This document shows positions 54,130-63,745 of a DNA stretch of 64,000 nt, in pieces. The position numbers and the translations under genes were made by a program. This stretch comes from Cherax quadricarinatus (lineage: Eukaryota > Arthropoda > Malacostraca > Decapoda > Parastacidae), in the NCBI RefSeq assembly GCF_038502225.1, contig NC_091340.1, positions 30,798,119 to 30,862,118 on the forward strand, given 5' to 3'. Under the pieces are notes generated by a model that ran no database searches, was not told the DNA's origin, and saw only the letters and a list, made by a program, of their open reading frames with translations. The first letter of the stretch is position 1; the number at the start of each line of letters is the position of its first letter.

Positions 54130-56880
54130 GTGTTGTGGCACACAGGTGCGTGTGTTGTGGCACCTAGGTGCGTGTGTTGTGGCACCTAGGTGCGTGTGTT
54201 GTGGCACCCAGGTGCGTGTGTTGTGGCACCCAGGTGCGTGTGTTGTGGCACCTAGGTGCGTGTGTTGTGACACCTAGGTGCGTGTGTTGTGGCACCCAGG
54301 TGCGTGTGTTGTGCCACCTAGGTGCGTGTGTTGTGGCAGCTAGGTGCGTGTTGTGGCATCTAGGTGTGTGTTGTGGCACCTAGGTGCGTGTGTTGGGGAC
54401 CTAGGTGCGTGTGTTATGGCACCTAGGTGCGTGTGTTGCGGCATTTAGGTGCGTGTGTTGTGGCACCTAGGTGTGTGTGTTGTGGCACCTAGGTGTGTGT
54501 TGTGGCACCTAGGTGCGTGTGTTGGGGACCTAGGTGCGTGTGTTGTGGCACCTATGTGCTTGTGTTGTGGCACCTAGGTGCGTGTGTTGGGGCACCTAGG
54601 TGTGTGTTGGGGGACCTAGGTGCGTGTGTTATGGCACCTAGGTGCGTGTGTTGTGGCATTTAGGTGCGTGTGTTGTGGCACCTAGGTGCATGTGTTGTGG
54701 CACCTAGGTGCGTGTGTTGTGGCATTTAGGTGCGTGTGTTGTGACACCTATGCGTGTGTGTTGTGGCGCCTAGGTGCGTGTGTTGGGGACTTAGGTGCGT
54801 ATTGTGGCACCTAGGTGCGTGTGTTGTGGCATTTAGGTGTGTGTTGTGGCACCTAGGTTCGTGTGTTGTGGCACCTAGGTGCGTGTGTTGTGGCACCTAG
54901 GTGCGTGTGATGGGGCACCTAGGTGCGTGTGTTGTGGCACCTAGGTGCGTGTGTTGGGGCACCTAGGTGCGTGTGTTGGGGGAACCTAGGTGCGTGTATT
55001 GTGGCATCTAGAGACCTCTGTTGTGACACCTATGTGCGTGTGTTGTGGCACCTCGGTACCTGTTTTGTGGCACCTAGGTGCATGTGCTGTGACACTTAGG
55101 TGCTGTTTTGTAGCACCTAAGTACCTGTAGCACCAGGTAACCAGGTGTTGTGACACCTTGGTGCTGTGTTATGGCTCCTAGGTGCCTGTTTTGCGACACC
55201 TAGGTGGCTGTGTTGTTGCACCTGGGTGCTGTGTTTTGGCACCTATCTGATGTGTTACACCTAGGTACCTGTGTTGTGGCACGAAGGTGCCTCTGTTGAG
55301 GCACATAGGTGCTATCATGGAAGTAGCATGTTGTTTGTATGGGAGACCTAGGTGCTATATAGAGATCCTTTGCTGAGGCATCTAGGTGCTGTGTTGCGGC
55401 ACCTAGGGGCTGTTTTGAGGCCTATGTGCTGTATGAGAGGTAGCATTTTGTCTGTGCGAGAGACGTAGGTGTTTTAAGGCACCAAGGTGCTGTATTAAGG
55501 CACCTAGGTCCTGTATTTAAGCACCTAGGTCTTGTGTTGAGGCACCTAGGTGCTTAATTGAGATCTGGGTCCTGTGTAGAGGCACCTAGGAGCTGGGTTT
55601 AGGCATTTAGGTACTCTCTTGAGGCACCTAGGTCCTGTTTTTATGCACAGAAGAGCTCTGTTGAGGGAAGTAGCGTAGTGTTTGTGCAAGAGACGTAGGT
55701 GCTGTGTTAATGCACCTAGGTGTTCTGTTGAGGAACATATTTGCGTTGATAGTCGTAGGTGCTATTTTTAGGCCCTTAGGTGGTGCTGAAAGACGTAGGT
55801 GCTATATTGAGCGACTTAGGTGCTATGATGAGGCACGTGGGTGCTGTTTGGTGGAACGTATGTGTTCTCACGTGTGCTGTAATATCACATAGGTGTCATC
55901 GGGTGTACTGTAACATCCCATAGGTGTTATCGGGTTGCTGTAATATCACATAGGTGTTGTCGAGTGTATTGTAACTTCACATAGGTGTTATGTTGTAACA
56001 ACACTTAAGTTTTAACAAGTGTATTGTAACATAATGTACTAGGTGTTATCTGGTGTGTTGTAGAATCACATAGGTGTTAGTTGTTGTGATATCACATAGG
56101 AGTTTGCGAGTGCATTGTAACATCACATTGGTGTTATCTGGTGTGTTTTATCATCACATAGGTGTCATCTGGTGTGTTATAGCATCAGTTAGGTGTTATG
56201 TGGTGTGTTGTAGCATCACATAGGTGTTATCGAGTGTGTTGTAACATCACATAGGTGTCATCTGGTGTGTTATAGCATCAGTTAGGTGGTATCTGGTGTG
56301 TTGTAGCATCACTTAGGTGTTACATGGTGTGTTATCGCAACGCATAGGTGTTATCCGGTGTTTTGCAGCATCACATAGGTGTTATCTGGTGTGTTGTAGC
56401 ATTACGTGTACTTCTTAGCCTTACGTAGGTGTTATCATGTGTATTACCACATATGCTACGTAGAGGGACACAGGTGCCATAACCTGTGTTGTAGCATCAT
56501 TTGTGCTATGAGCCATAGGTGTTCATATGTCATTGCATCAGGTAACGAGACATAGGTGTTCTAATGTTTGCTACACAGTGACACATAGGCATTTTCACGT
56601 GTGCTACATAGTGTTACATAGGTGTTTTCACGTCTGCTATGTAGCACATAGGTGCTCTCACATGTGCTGTGTAGTATCACATAGGTGCTCTCACGTGTGC
56701 GATGTTGCATCGCATAGGTGCTTTCATGTGTGCTATGTAGCATTTAGGTGCTCATGTGTGCTATGTTGCGTCACCTAGGTGCTCTCATGTGCGTTGTTGC
56801 ATCACATAGATGCTTTCATGTGTACTGTGTAGCGTCACATATGTGCTCTTATGTGCTGCAGCATAACATATGCTGTGTGC
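54130..56880. repeat. TAGGTG minisatellite, gradually changing, within the presumed first intron
   Basis: Three zones merge. 54130-55020: 22-bp units GCACCTAGGTGCGTGTGTTGTG with a perfect CACCTAGGTG palindrome. 55020-55890: looser units with CACCTAGGTGCTGT and TTGAGGCA. 55890-56880: about 31-33-bp units of the form ATCACATAGGTGTTATC..GTGTGTTGTAGC, then CTCTCACGTGTGCTATGT. TAGGTG is the constant core. No open frame here is credible as a gene. Confidence 0.92.
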
Positions 56881-57530
56881 TTCACTTCTGTACTCGCAAG
56901 GCCGTGTTTGTCCTCAAATCTTGTACTCTGAGTGTAACTTAATGTTTAAATTCTTGTTTTGTACTCTAAAAGGACGTGTTTTGAAATCAAAAGTTCTTTC
57001 GTACTCTAAAAGTTCTGTTTTGTACATTGAATGTCATGCTAGTACTCAAATGTACTCAGAGCGTAACCTTATGTTCAGACTCCAGCAAAACACTTCGGAT
57101 TTTGTACTCTCAAAATATGTTCAAATGGCAAATCTTGTACTCGCAAGCTGTTTGTACTCCAGATTTTGTGCTATAACTCTAATCTTGTGTTCAGACAGTT
57201 TTTTTTTCGTCAGTTTGTCCTGTACTCTTAAGCATAGGCATATGTTTAGACTCGAGATTTTGTACTCGCTGTATGACGTTTGTACTCGCGTTTAGCGCAG
57301 TGACCACATCCAAGTGTTCGAAATAGCAGTTTTGTACTCGGTAGCATGTGTTTGTTCGTAGGTACTCGCATTATGTACTCGCAAACCCGTATCTGTATTC
57401 AAACCTAATTTCTAAACTCCAGTGTTGTACTCTCAGTTGTGTGTGTACTCAGTTCTGCTCTGAGTGTAATCTAAGTTTCGGAATCTGAAATTTAATTTTG
57501 TACTCTGATGTACTCTACTTGTAGGTCTCC
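56881..57530. repeat. Irregular TTGTACTC repeats
   Basis: The octamer TTGTACTC or close forms recur more than twenty times at irregular spacing of about 15-50 bp, mixed with AT-rich sequence. It follows the TAGGTG array without a clear border. No gene recognised. Confidence 0.75.
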
Positions 57531-57739
57531 CCTTCCTGTCACAGTCGGTATTTCACTGTGGCTGTGAAAGATGGGGAATTTGAGCCTATGATGAAGATGG
57601 AGAGATGGGTATCTTGGTAGGCCTACTGGCCTATGCTAGACAGGTCCACCCAGGGCTTGGTGATCTCACATCAAATTTACCAGGTTGTGGAGGAAATCTT
57701 ATAGGCCTGCTTAGGGCCTGTTAGGACGGTAGTATCATT
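57531..57739. other. Non-repetitive spacer; possible but unconvincing exon
   Basis: After a pyrimidine-containing ACTTGTAG at 57525 the sequence GTCTCCCCTTCC..GGCTGTGAAAG is non-repetitive. Read in the phase of the 54048 exon it stops after about 19 codons. The remainder resembles no known feature. Confidence 0.35.
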
Positions 57740-59130
57740 TACCTGTACCTTTGATGAGTTCCGAGTGTTTTTCTAACAGCGTGGTCAACCAGGCTGCCCC
57801 ACATATCCATCATAGCCTGGTTGATCTGGCACCTGGTGAAGATACCTGTCCATTTTCGTCTTGAAAACTTTTGCAATTGTCCCAGCAGTGTTTGTGGTAT
57901 CTACTGGTAGGGTGTTGAATAGTCTGGGGCCAAGGATGTTGATACAGAGTTCCCTTATTGTGCCCGCGGCGCCCTTGCTTTTCACTAGGTTTATTTTTGC
58001 ACTTTCTCCCATATACGTCACCACAGTATGTTGTTATGGCAGTGTGTAGATCATATTTCTCACCCCAGTATGGCAGTGTATAGATCACATCTCTCACTCT
58101 AGTATGGCAGTGTATAGCTCACATCTCTCACTCTAGTATGGCAGTGTATAGATCACATCTCTCACTCCAGTATGTTGTCAAGTACTTTCCAGGTATATAT
58201 TATCATGTGTCTCTCCTCCGTTCCAGTGAGTACATGTTTTAAGACGAAGTCATTTAAATTCTTTACTTAAATGTTCTACATGGGTGGTAAACTACCACTG
58301 TATACGTTCCAGCTCCGATATTTCTCCTTCCTTGCATGGCGCCGTCAACGCTGAACAATATATCAAGTGAAGGAGCACCAGCGATTTGGAATGTGTCACA
58401 ATTGGCTTTATTTCCCTTGTTTTGAAGGTTCTCATTATCCACCCGGTCATCCTCCTGGCTGTCGTGACCTTGGTCTTATTATGTTCCTTAAAATTAAGGT
58501 CAGCTGACATAATTATTCCCAAGAGTTCCACGTGTTCCTTTCGTTCTATTTGGTGACCTTCTTGAGTTTTGTATATAGTGCTCCTTTTGAGTTCTTCATT
58601 CTTTCCATACCTAAGCAGCTGGAACTTACCACCACTGAACGTCATGTTGTTCTTCACTGCCCACTGGAAAACACTGCTTATGTCTTCCTGTAATTTTTCA
58701 GTGTCCTCTACCGTAGTGACTTTCATGCTTATTTTAGTGTCATCAGCAAATGATGATACAAAACTGTGTCGGGTGTTTTTATCTATGTCTGCTGTGAGTA
58801 TGAGAAACAGCAGAGGTGCCAGGACAGTACCTTGGGGCACTGAGCTTTTTACCTCGCTGATGCTGGATTTTTCTCTGTTTACTACTACTTTTTGTGTTCT
58901 GTGTGTTAGGAATCTTCTCCGTAATGCACATGGCATTTTTTCTTCGCGTGCAACCACCCCATGATTGCAATTGCATTTGTCAAACGCCTTTGCAAAATCT
59001 GTATAAATCACATCTGCATAATGCCTTTTTGTCATAGTGATTCAGCAGCTGTGACAGGCATGATCGTCCTGCTCTACAACCATGTATTTCTGGGTTATGC
59101 AGATTGTGGTGTTCTGATACCTGATCAGCC
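57740..59130 (-). pseudogene. F2 LINE reverse transcriptase and 3' end, minus strand
   Basis: Second F2 copy. The frame 59035-58292 (about 247 residues) shows ADVIYTDFAKAFDKC (catalytic Asp, AFD), SSVPQGTVLAPLLF, SSFADDTKISM (FADD), FQWAVKNNMTF, HVELLGIIMSADLNFKEH, and ISELERIQW. A second frame (58024-57785) has the C-terminal GPRLFNTLPVD, FKTKMDRYLHQVPDQPGYD. The two are separated by a 34-bp array at 58044-58178 and frame changes. RT motifs are intact, but the fingers domain is missing (5' truncation near 59130) and the ORF is interrupted. Confidence 0.85.
58044..58178 (-). repeat. 34-bp minisatellite inside F2 coding sequence
   Basis: About four units (AGTATGGCAGTGTATAGATC then ACATCTCTCACTCT; period 34 from 58101 to 58135). 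On the minus strand the unit covers the YWGEKYDLHTAI segment of the RT C-terminal region, so it is a duplication of LINE coding DNA; 34 is not a multiple of three and shifts the frame. Confidence 0.88.
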
Positions 59131-59135
59131 TTTCG

Positions 59136-59573
59136 AAGTGTGGTCATGATACAGAGGTGTGGTCATGATACAGAAGCGTGGTCATGATACAGAGGTGTGG
59201 TCATGATACAGAAGTGTGGTCATGATACAGAAGTGTGGTCATGATACAGAAGTGTGGTCATGATACAGAAGTGTGGTCATGATACAGAAGTGTGGTCATG
59301 ATACAGAAGTGTGGTCATGATACAGAAGTGTGGTCATGATACAGAAGTGTGGTCATGATACAGAAGTGTGGTCATGATACAGAAGTGTGGTCATGATACA
59401 GAAGTGTGGTCATGATACAGAAGTGTGGTCATGATACAGAAGTGTGGTCATGATACAGAAGTGTGGTCATGATACAGAAGTGTGGTCATGATACAGAAGT
59501 GTGGTCATGATACAGAAGTGTGGTCATGATACAGAAGTGTGGTCATGATACAGAAGTGTGGTCATGATACAGA
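59136..59573. repeat. 19-bp minisatellite, about 23 units
   Basis: GTGTGGTCATGATACAGAA repeats almost without change; the first two units read GAGGTGTGG or GAAGCGTGG. It starts directly at the truncated edge of the F2 copy. Confidence 0.97.
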
Positions 59574-59764
59574 AAGATTGAGCTCCTATCGTACGTGTTC
59601 ATGAGACATTAAGATTCACCTGTTTCTTACGTGTTCACGAGACGGTAATATTTACCTGACATCTTACGAAGTAAATACAGAATCATCAATCCTGCCAGAG
59701 TGCAAAACATTTAACCGGTTTCCATTTCACACTCATGGAATGTGGGTAGTTATTCTCTTTATGG
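59574..59764. other. Unique spacer
   Basis: AT-rich sequence with CACGAGAC/CATGAGAC half-repeats; no gene recognised. Confidence 0.5.
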
Positions 59765-60210
59765 ACGGTAGTGGCTAGTTTATTTTGTACCACATGTGCA
59801 TCCTGTGGATGGTAGTGGCTAGTTTATAATGCACCACATGTGCATCCTGTGGATGGTAGTGGCTAGTTTATAATGCACCACATGTGCATCCTGTGGATGG
59901 TAGTGGCTAGTTTATCATGTACCACATGTGCATCCTGTGGATGGTAGTGGCTAGTTTATCATGTACCACATGTGCATCCTGTGGATGGTAGTGGCTAGTT
60001 TATCATGTACCACATGTGCATCCTGTGGATGGTAGTGGCTAGTTTATCATGTACCACATGTGCATCCTGTGGATGGTAGTAGCTAGTTTATCATGTACCA
60101 CATGTGCATCCTGTGGATGGTAGTAGCTAGTTTATCATGTACCATATATGCATCCTGTGGATAGTAGTGGCTAGTTTATCATGTACCACATGTGCATCCT
60201 GTGGATAGTA
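59765..60210. repeat. 44-bp minisatellite, about 10 units
   Basis: Units with GTGGCTAGTTTATCATGTAC and CACATGTGCATCCTGTGGAT; period 44 (for example 59941 to 59985). Confidence 0.97.
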
Positions 60211-60420
60211 GACCATATAGTTAGACAATAAGCCTCGGAACTAGGCCTCAGTAAGGTTAACACGAGTACTTCTGGATTTAACTATGTAGAGGTGTACTCA
60301 AATATGGATGCCGGCTATTATGATGGTATCGGTAAAAATGTGGCCGATACTTTTATAATGTTAATATTGTATGTGTGTTTACTGTAATATAATTAACACT
60401 GTGCTTGATGATTGTGAGGG

Positions 60421-60422
<2 letters not shown>
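60211..60422. other. Unique AT-rich spacer
   Basis: No gene, RNA or repeat recognised between the 44-bp array and an (AC)n run. Confidence 0.5.

Positions 60423-60468
<46 letters not shown>
60423..60468. repeat. (AC)n microsatellite
   Basis: Short AC run upstream of a plus-strand F1 microcopy. Confidence 0.96.
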
Positions 60469-60470
<2 letters not shown>

Positions 60471-60539
60471 GGCCAGTAGCTGAGTAGGCGGGGCCAGGAG
60501 CTGAGTCTCGATCCCTGCAACCACAATTAGGTGAGTACA
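60469..60539 (+). mobile_element. F1 3'-end microcopy, plus strand
   Basis: About 50 bp of 3' UTR (GGCGGGGCCAGGAGCTGAG to CCCTGCAACC) with one tail unit AATTAGGTGAGTAC, flanked by (AC)n on both sides (60423-60468 and 60540-60557). Confidence 0.9.
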
Positions 60540-60557
60540 CACACACACACACACACA

Positions 60558-61850
60558 TCTAGAAAGGAATGATCTCATCACCAGCAGACAACATGGTTTC
60601 AGAGACGGGAAATCCTGTGTCACAAACCTACTGGAGTTCTATGACATGGTGACAGCAGTAAGAGAAGAGAGAGAGGGGTGGGTGGATTGCATATTCTTAG
60701 ACTGCAAGAAGGCGTTTGACACAGTACCACACAAGAGATTAGTGCAAAAACTGGAGGACCAAGCAGGAATAACAGGGAAGGCACTGCAATGGATCAGGGA
60801 ATACTTGTCAGGAAGACAGCAGCGAGTAATGGTACGAGGCGAGGTGTCAGAGTGGGCACCTGTGACCAGCGGGGTCCCACAGGGGTCAGTCCTAGGACCA
60901 GTGCTGTTTCTGGTATTTGTGAACGACATGACGGAAGGAATAAACTCCGAGGTGTCCCTGTTTGCAGATGACATGAAGTTGATGAGAAGAATTCATTCGA
61001 TCGAAGACCAGGCAGAAATACAAAGGGATCTGGACAGGCTGCAGACCTGGTCCAGCAACTGGCTCCTGGAGTTCAATCCCACCAAGTGCAAAGTCATGAG
61101 GATTGGGGAAGGGCAAAGAAGACCGCAGATGGAGTACAGTCTAGGGGGTCAGAGACTTCAAACATCACTCAAGGAAAAAGATCTTGGGGTGAGTATAACA
61201 CCAGGCACATCTCCTGAAGCGCACATCAACCAAATAACTGCTGCAGCATATGGGCGCCTGGCAAACCTCAGAACAGCATTCCGACATCTTAATAAGGAAT
61301 CGTTCAGGACCCTATACACCGTGTACGTTAGGCCCATATTGGAGTATGCGGCACCAGTTTGGAACCCACACCTAGCCAAGCATGTAAAGAAACTAGAGAA
61401 AGTGCAAAGGTTTGCAACAAGACTAGTCCCAGAGCTAAGAGGTATGTCCTATGAGGAGAGGTTAAGGGAAATCAACCTGACGACACTGGAGGACAGGAGA
61501 GATAGGGGGGACATGATAACGACTTACAAAATACTGAGAGGAATTAACAAGGTGGACAAAGACAGGATGTTCCAGAGACTGGACACAGTAACAAGGGGAC
61601 ACAGTTGGAAGTTGAAGACACAGATGAATCAAAGGGATGTTAGGAAGTATTTCTTCAGCCACAGAGTAGTCAGGAAGTGGAATAGTTTGGGAAGCGATGT
61701 AGTGGAGTCAGGATCCATACATAGCTTTAAGCAGAGGTACGATAAAGCTCATGGTTCAGGGAGAGTGACCTAGTAGCGACCAGTGAAGAGGCGGGGCCAG
61801 GAGCTTGGACTCGACCCCTGCAACCTCAACTAGGTGAGTACAACTAGGTG

Positions 61851-61855
<5 letters not shown>
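60558..61855 (+). mobile_element. F1 LINE, plus strand, 5'-truncated with intact RT frame
   Basis: 1.3-kb copy beginning inside the RT at TCTAGAAAGGAATGATC directly after (AC)n and ending with two tail units CAACTAGGTGAGTA, then (AC)n. It belongs to the same subfamily as the minus-strand copy at 30014-32347 (shared YLSGRQQR, GTSPEAHINQ and tail sequence). Confidence 0.92.
60559..61773 (+). CDS. F1 reverse transcriptase, uninterrupted but 5'-truncated
   Basis: About 404 codons without a stop, from LERNDLITSRQHGFRDGKSC to the F1 stop after GSGRVT. Motifs: FLDCKKAFDTVPHKR, SGVPQGSVLGP (intact Gly), SLFADDMKLM (FADD), KCKVMRIGEGQRRPQ, YVRPILEYAAPVWNPHL, SYEERLREINLTTLEDRR. Catalytic residues are all present, but the fingers, linker, endonuclease and ORF1 are missing; the first ATG of the frame is only at 60646. 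It is a recent, dead-on-arrival insertion. Its clean frame makes it a good marker for the active source of the subfamily. Confidence 0.88.
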   Translation, partial: LERNDLITSRQHGFRDGKSCVTNLLEFYDMVTAVREEREGWVDCIFLDCKKAFDTVPHKRLVQKLEDQAGITGKALQWIREYLSGRQQRVMVRGEVSEWAPVTSGVPQGSVLGPVLFLVFVNDMTEGINSEVSLFADDMKLMRRIHSIEDQAEIQRDLDRLQTWSSNWLLEFNPTKCKVMRIGEGQRRPQMEYSLGGQRLQTSLKEKDLGVSITPGTSPEAHINQITAAAYGRLANLRTAFRHLNKESFRTLYTVYVRPILEYAAPVWNPHLAKHVKKLEKVQRFATRLVPELRGMSYEERLREINLTTLEDRRDRGDMITTYKILRGINKVDKDRMFQRLDTVTRGHSWKLKTQMNQRDVRKYFFSHRVVRKWNSLGSDVVESGSIHSFKQRYDKAHGSGRVT

Positions 61856-61889
<34 letters not shown>

Positions 61890-61928
61890 ACACATACACA
61901 CACATACACACACATACACACACATACA

Positions 61929-61998
<70 letters not shown>
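61856..61998. repeat. (AC)n / (ACACACAT)n microsatellite
   Basis: AC run with a regular 8-10-bp ATACACAC period in its first half; follows the F1 tail. Confidence 0.96.
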
Positions 61999-62001
<3 letters not shown>

Positions 62002-62265
62002 CTCTTGGTGGTATATAAGGCTCCATCCTGTCACTTCAACTCCATATTGTTTCAGACTCTGGAACAATACTCTTCTCCAGACTGAGGGACTGACCACCTC
62101 AAAACTTCAAGGGTGATGGACTGATTACATCGTCTTCACGTGTCTTCTATCAACTTTTCTGTACTCGACTGAAGAAGCCTACTGTGTAGGCGAAACGTTT
62201 CGAAATAAAGATACCTAACTGTTGCATATGTGTCTTACGTAACAACCTGTCGGTATTTTGTACCA
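61999..62265 (+). mobile_element. Penelope-like terminal unit (element C family)
   Basis: Matches the right end of element C (23560-23752): GACTGAGGGACTGACCACC, GATGGACTGATTACATCG, a hammerhead core at 62169-62196, AATAAAGATACCTAAC and the terminal hairpin GTCGGTATTTTGTACC at 62249-62264. No coding part. It ends at TTTTAATATTCAG, where an 18-bp array begins. Confidence 0.82.
62169..62196 (+). ncRNA. Hammerhead ribozyme core
   Basis: CTGAAGA, stem GCCTAC-TGT-GTAGGC, GAAAC, identical to the element C cores. Confidence 0.7.
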
Positions 62266-62271
62266 TTTTAA

Positions 62272-62505
62272 TATTCAGGTGACACAGTAATGTGAGGTGA
62301 CACAGTAATGTGAGGTGACACAGTAATGTGAGGTGACACAGTAATGTGAGGTGACACAGTAATGTGAGGTGATATAGTAATGTGAGGTGACGCAGTAATG
62401 TGAGGTGACACAGTAATGTGAGGTGACATAGTAATATGAGGTGACATAGTAATGTGAGGTGACGCAGTAATGTGAGGTGACACAGTAATGTGAGGTGACA
62501 CAGCC
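62272..62505. repeat. 18-bp minisatellite, about 13 units
   Basis: GTGAGGTGACACAGTAAT with ACATAG, ATATAG and ACGCAG variants. It starts at the edge of the Penelope-like unit. Confidence 0.96.
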
Positions 62506-62651
62506 TGACGGCAACTACACAGTGACACTCACTCAAAGATGGCGAAATATAGCCATAAATATAGACGGTAATGTAGATGAATGGTTCAGTGAACCGACAA
62601 GTTGATAAAGTAGACACATGTGCGGCACTTGGGTATTTTTATTGAGGAAAC

Positions 62652-62677
62652 ATTTCGCCACACAAGGACTTCCTCAG
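62652..62677 (-). ncRNA. Hammerhead-like core, imperfect stem II
   Basis: Minus strand: CTGAGGA, GTCCT-TGT-GTGGC with mismatches in stem II, then GAAAT. The CTGANGA half is canonical, the stem is decayed. Confidence 0.5.
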
Positions 62678-62823
62678 TCCAATACAGCGAAGAATAGTTC
62701 TGAAGGAGTTTGAGGTAATCATTCCCTGCAGGCTGAGGGACTGACAACCTCAAAATTACGTTTTCAAGAGTGATGGACTGATTACATCACATCTACTGCT
62801 TCTACTGCCTTCTCTGTACCCGA

Positions 62824-62851
62824 CTGAAGAAGCCTGCCGTGTAGGCGAAAC
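62824..62851 (+). ncRNA. Hammerhead ribozyme core
   Basis: CTGAAGA, stem GCCTGC-CGT-GTAGGC (one G-T pair), GAAAC. Confidence 0.65.
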
Positions 62852-62905
62852 GTTTCGGAAGAAAGATACCTAACTTCTTGCACGTGTCTTACTTATCACC
62901 ACTTC

Positions 62906-63244
62906 TATGTGTTAAGAAGTCTGCATAGACTAACCAACACATGATCAAGCCTTGACACTGTGGTAGTCTGGTTCACCACCTTAATTTTGGATGGCTTTGC
63001 TCCAGCCTTTGTATCCTTAGTAAATTCTCCTTGTCGACGTTCGAAGCGTCTCGTTGATCCTTCTAAAAAATACCTTGAAGTATGCGAGAACGAGCCCTAA
63101 CACAGTCCTCATCACTGTAGTTGCGTCGTAGACTGGACTGCTGCTGCTCGTAGAGTAGACGTTCTACACCATACAAGGCACAGTGTCAAGTATTTCCTGT
63201 AGATACAGTGTGTGCTGAATTAACTCCTACTGAATATCAGGTTG
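62906..63244. other. Spacer without recognised gene
   Basis: Unique-looking sequence. I see no coding potential or known repeat in it; it may be LINE 3' UTR of the F2 type. Confidence 0.4.
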
Positions 63245-63405
63245 GTACCTGACCAGCCGGGCTGTGGTTCGTACGTTGATTTGCGTGTGGCCAGAAGTAA
63301 CAGCCTGGTTGATTAGGCCCTGATCTACAATGAGGCCTGGTCATGGACAGAGGCCACGGGGGCGTTGACCCCCGAGACATCCTCCAGGTATACCATGTCT
63401 CCCTG
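63245..63405 (+). mobile_element. F2-type LINE 3' end, plus strand
   Basis: GACCAGCCGGGCTGTGG, CAGCCTGGTTGATTAGGCC, GGCCTGGTCATGGACAGAGG and CATCCTCCAGGTATACC match the end of the F2 copy at 6045-6200. The coding part is absent. Confidence 0.75.
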
Positions 63406-63489
63406 TATAATTAATTTCTCGTAAAGCATCGAGTGAGCTCTCAGTAATACCTTGTGCAGCACAGTATGAAGGATGCTCGACCGCCACCC

Positions 63490-63745
63490 TTACTGCCCGG
63501 TTCTAAATCAGTCCTTCCAGTAGATCTTGATTAACTAGGTTGTTCTTGCTGGCCGCACGCAGTCCAACGTATGAACCACAGCCTGGCTGATCTCGGACTG
63601 ACTTTAGGTGTCTGTCGAAGATCTTTATCGCTTGTGTTCCATGGAATACAGTTGAAGGAACTTCAACCGTTCCTGAAGTTTAGATGTTGGAGTGTACACG
63701 GTCAGTGAAAATTGCACGTTTACTGGCCCAGCAGTCTTGCTGGTC
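63490..63745 (-). pseudogene. F2-type LINE 3' end, minus strand
   Basis: Minus strand reads IKIFDRHLKSVRDQPGC (63625-63575) and then the 3' UTR with CACAGCCTGG and CAGTCCAACG on the plus strand. Upstream of it (63625-63745) a degenerate RT C-terminal segment can be read. It faces the plus-strand 3' end at 63245-63405, giving a tail-to-tail pair. Heavily decayed. Confidence 0.65.

Larger units (their letters stand above)
62565..62905. mobile_element. Penelope-like element with inverted, non-identical ends
   Basis: Left end (minus, about 62565-62700) resembles the fragment at 32348-32518: hairpin GGTTCAGTGAACCGAC at 62583-62598 and a hammerhead-like core at 62652-62677. Right end (plus, about 62735-62905) resembles element C: GATGGACTGATTACATC and a core at 62824-62851. 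The two ends belong to different subfamilies. No coding part. Confidence 0.7.

Noticed and set aside
57525..57600. Second exon of the candidate gene after ACTTGTAG
   Set aside because: In the phase set by the first exon the frame stops after about 19 codons and no donor with coding sense follows.
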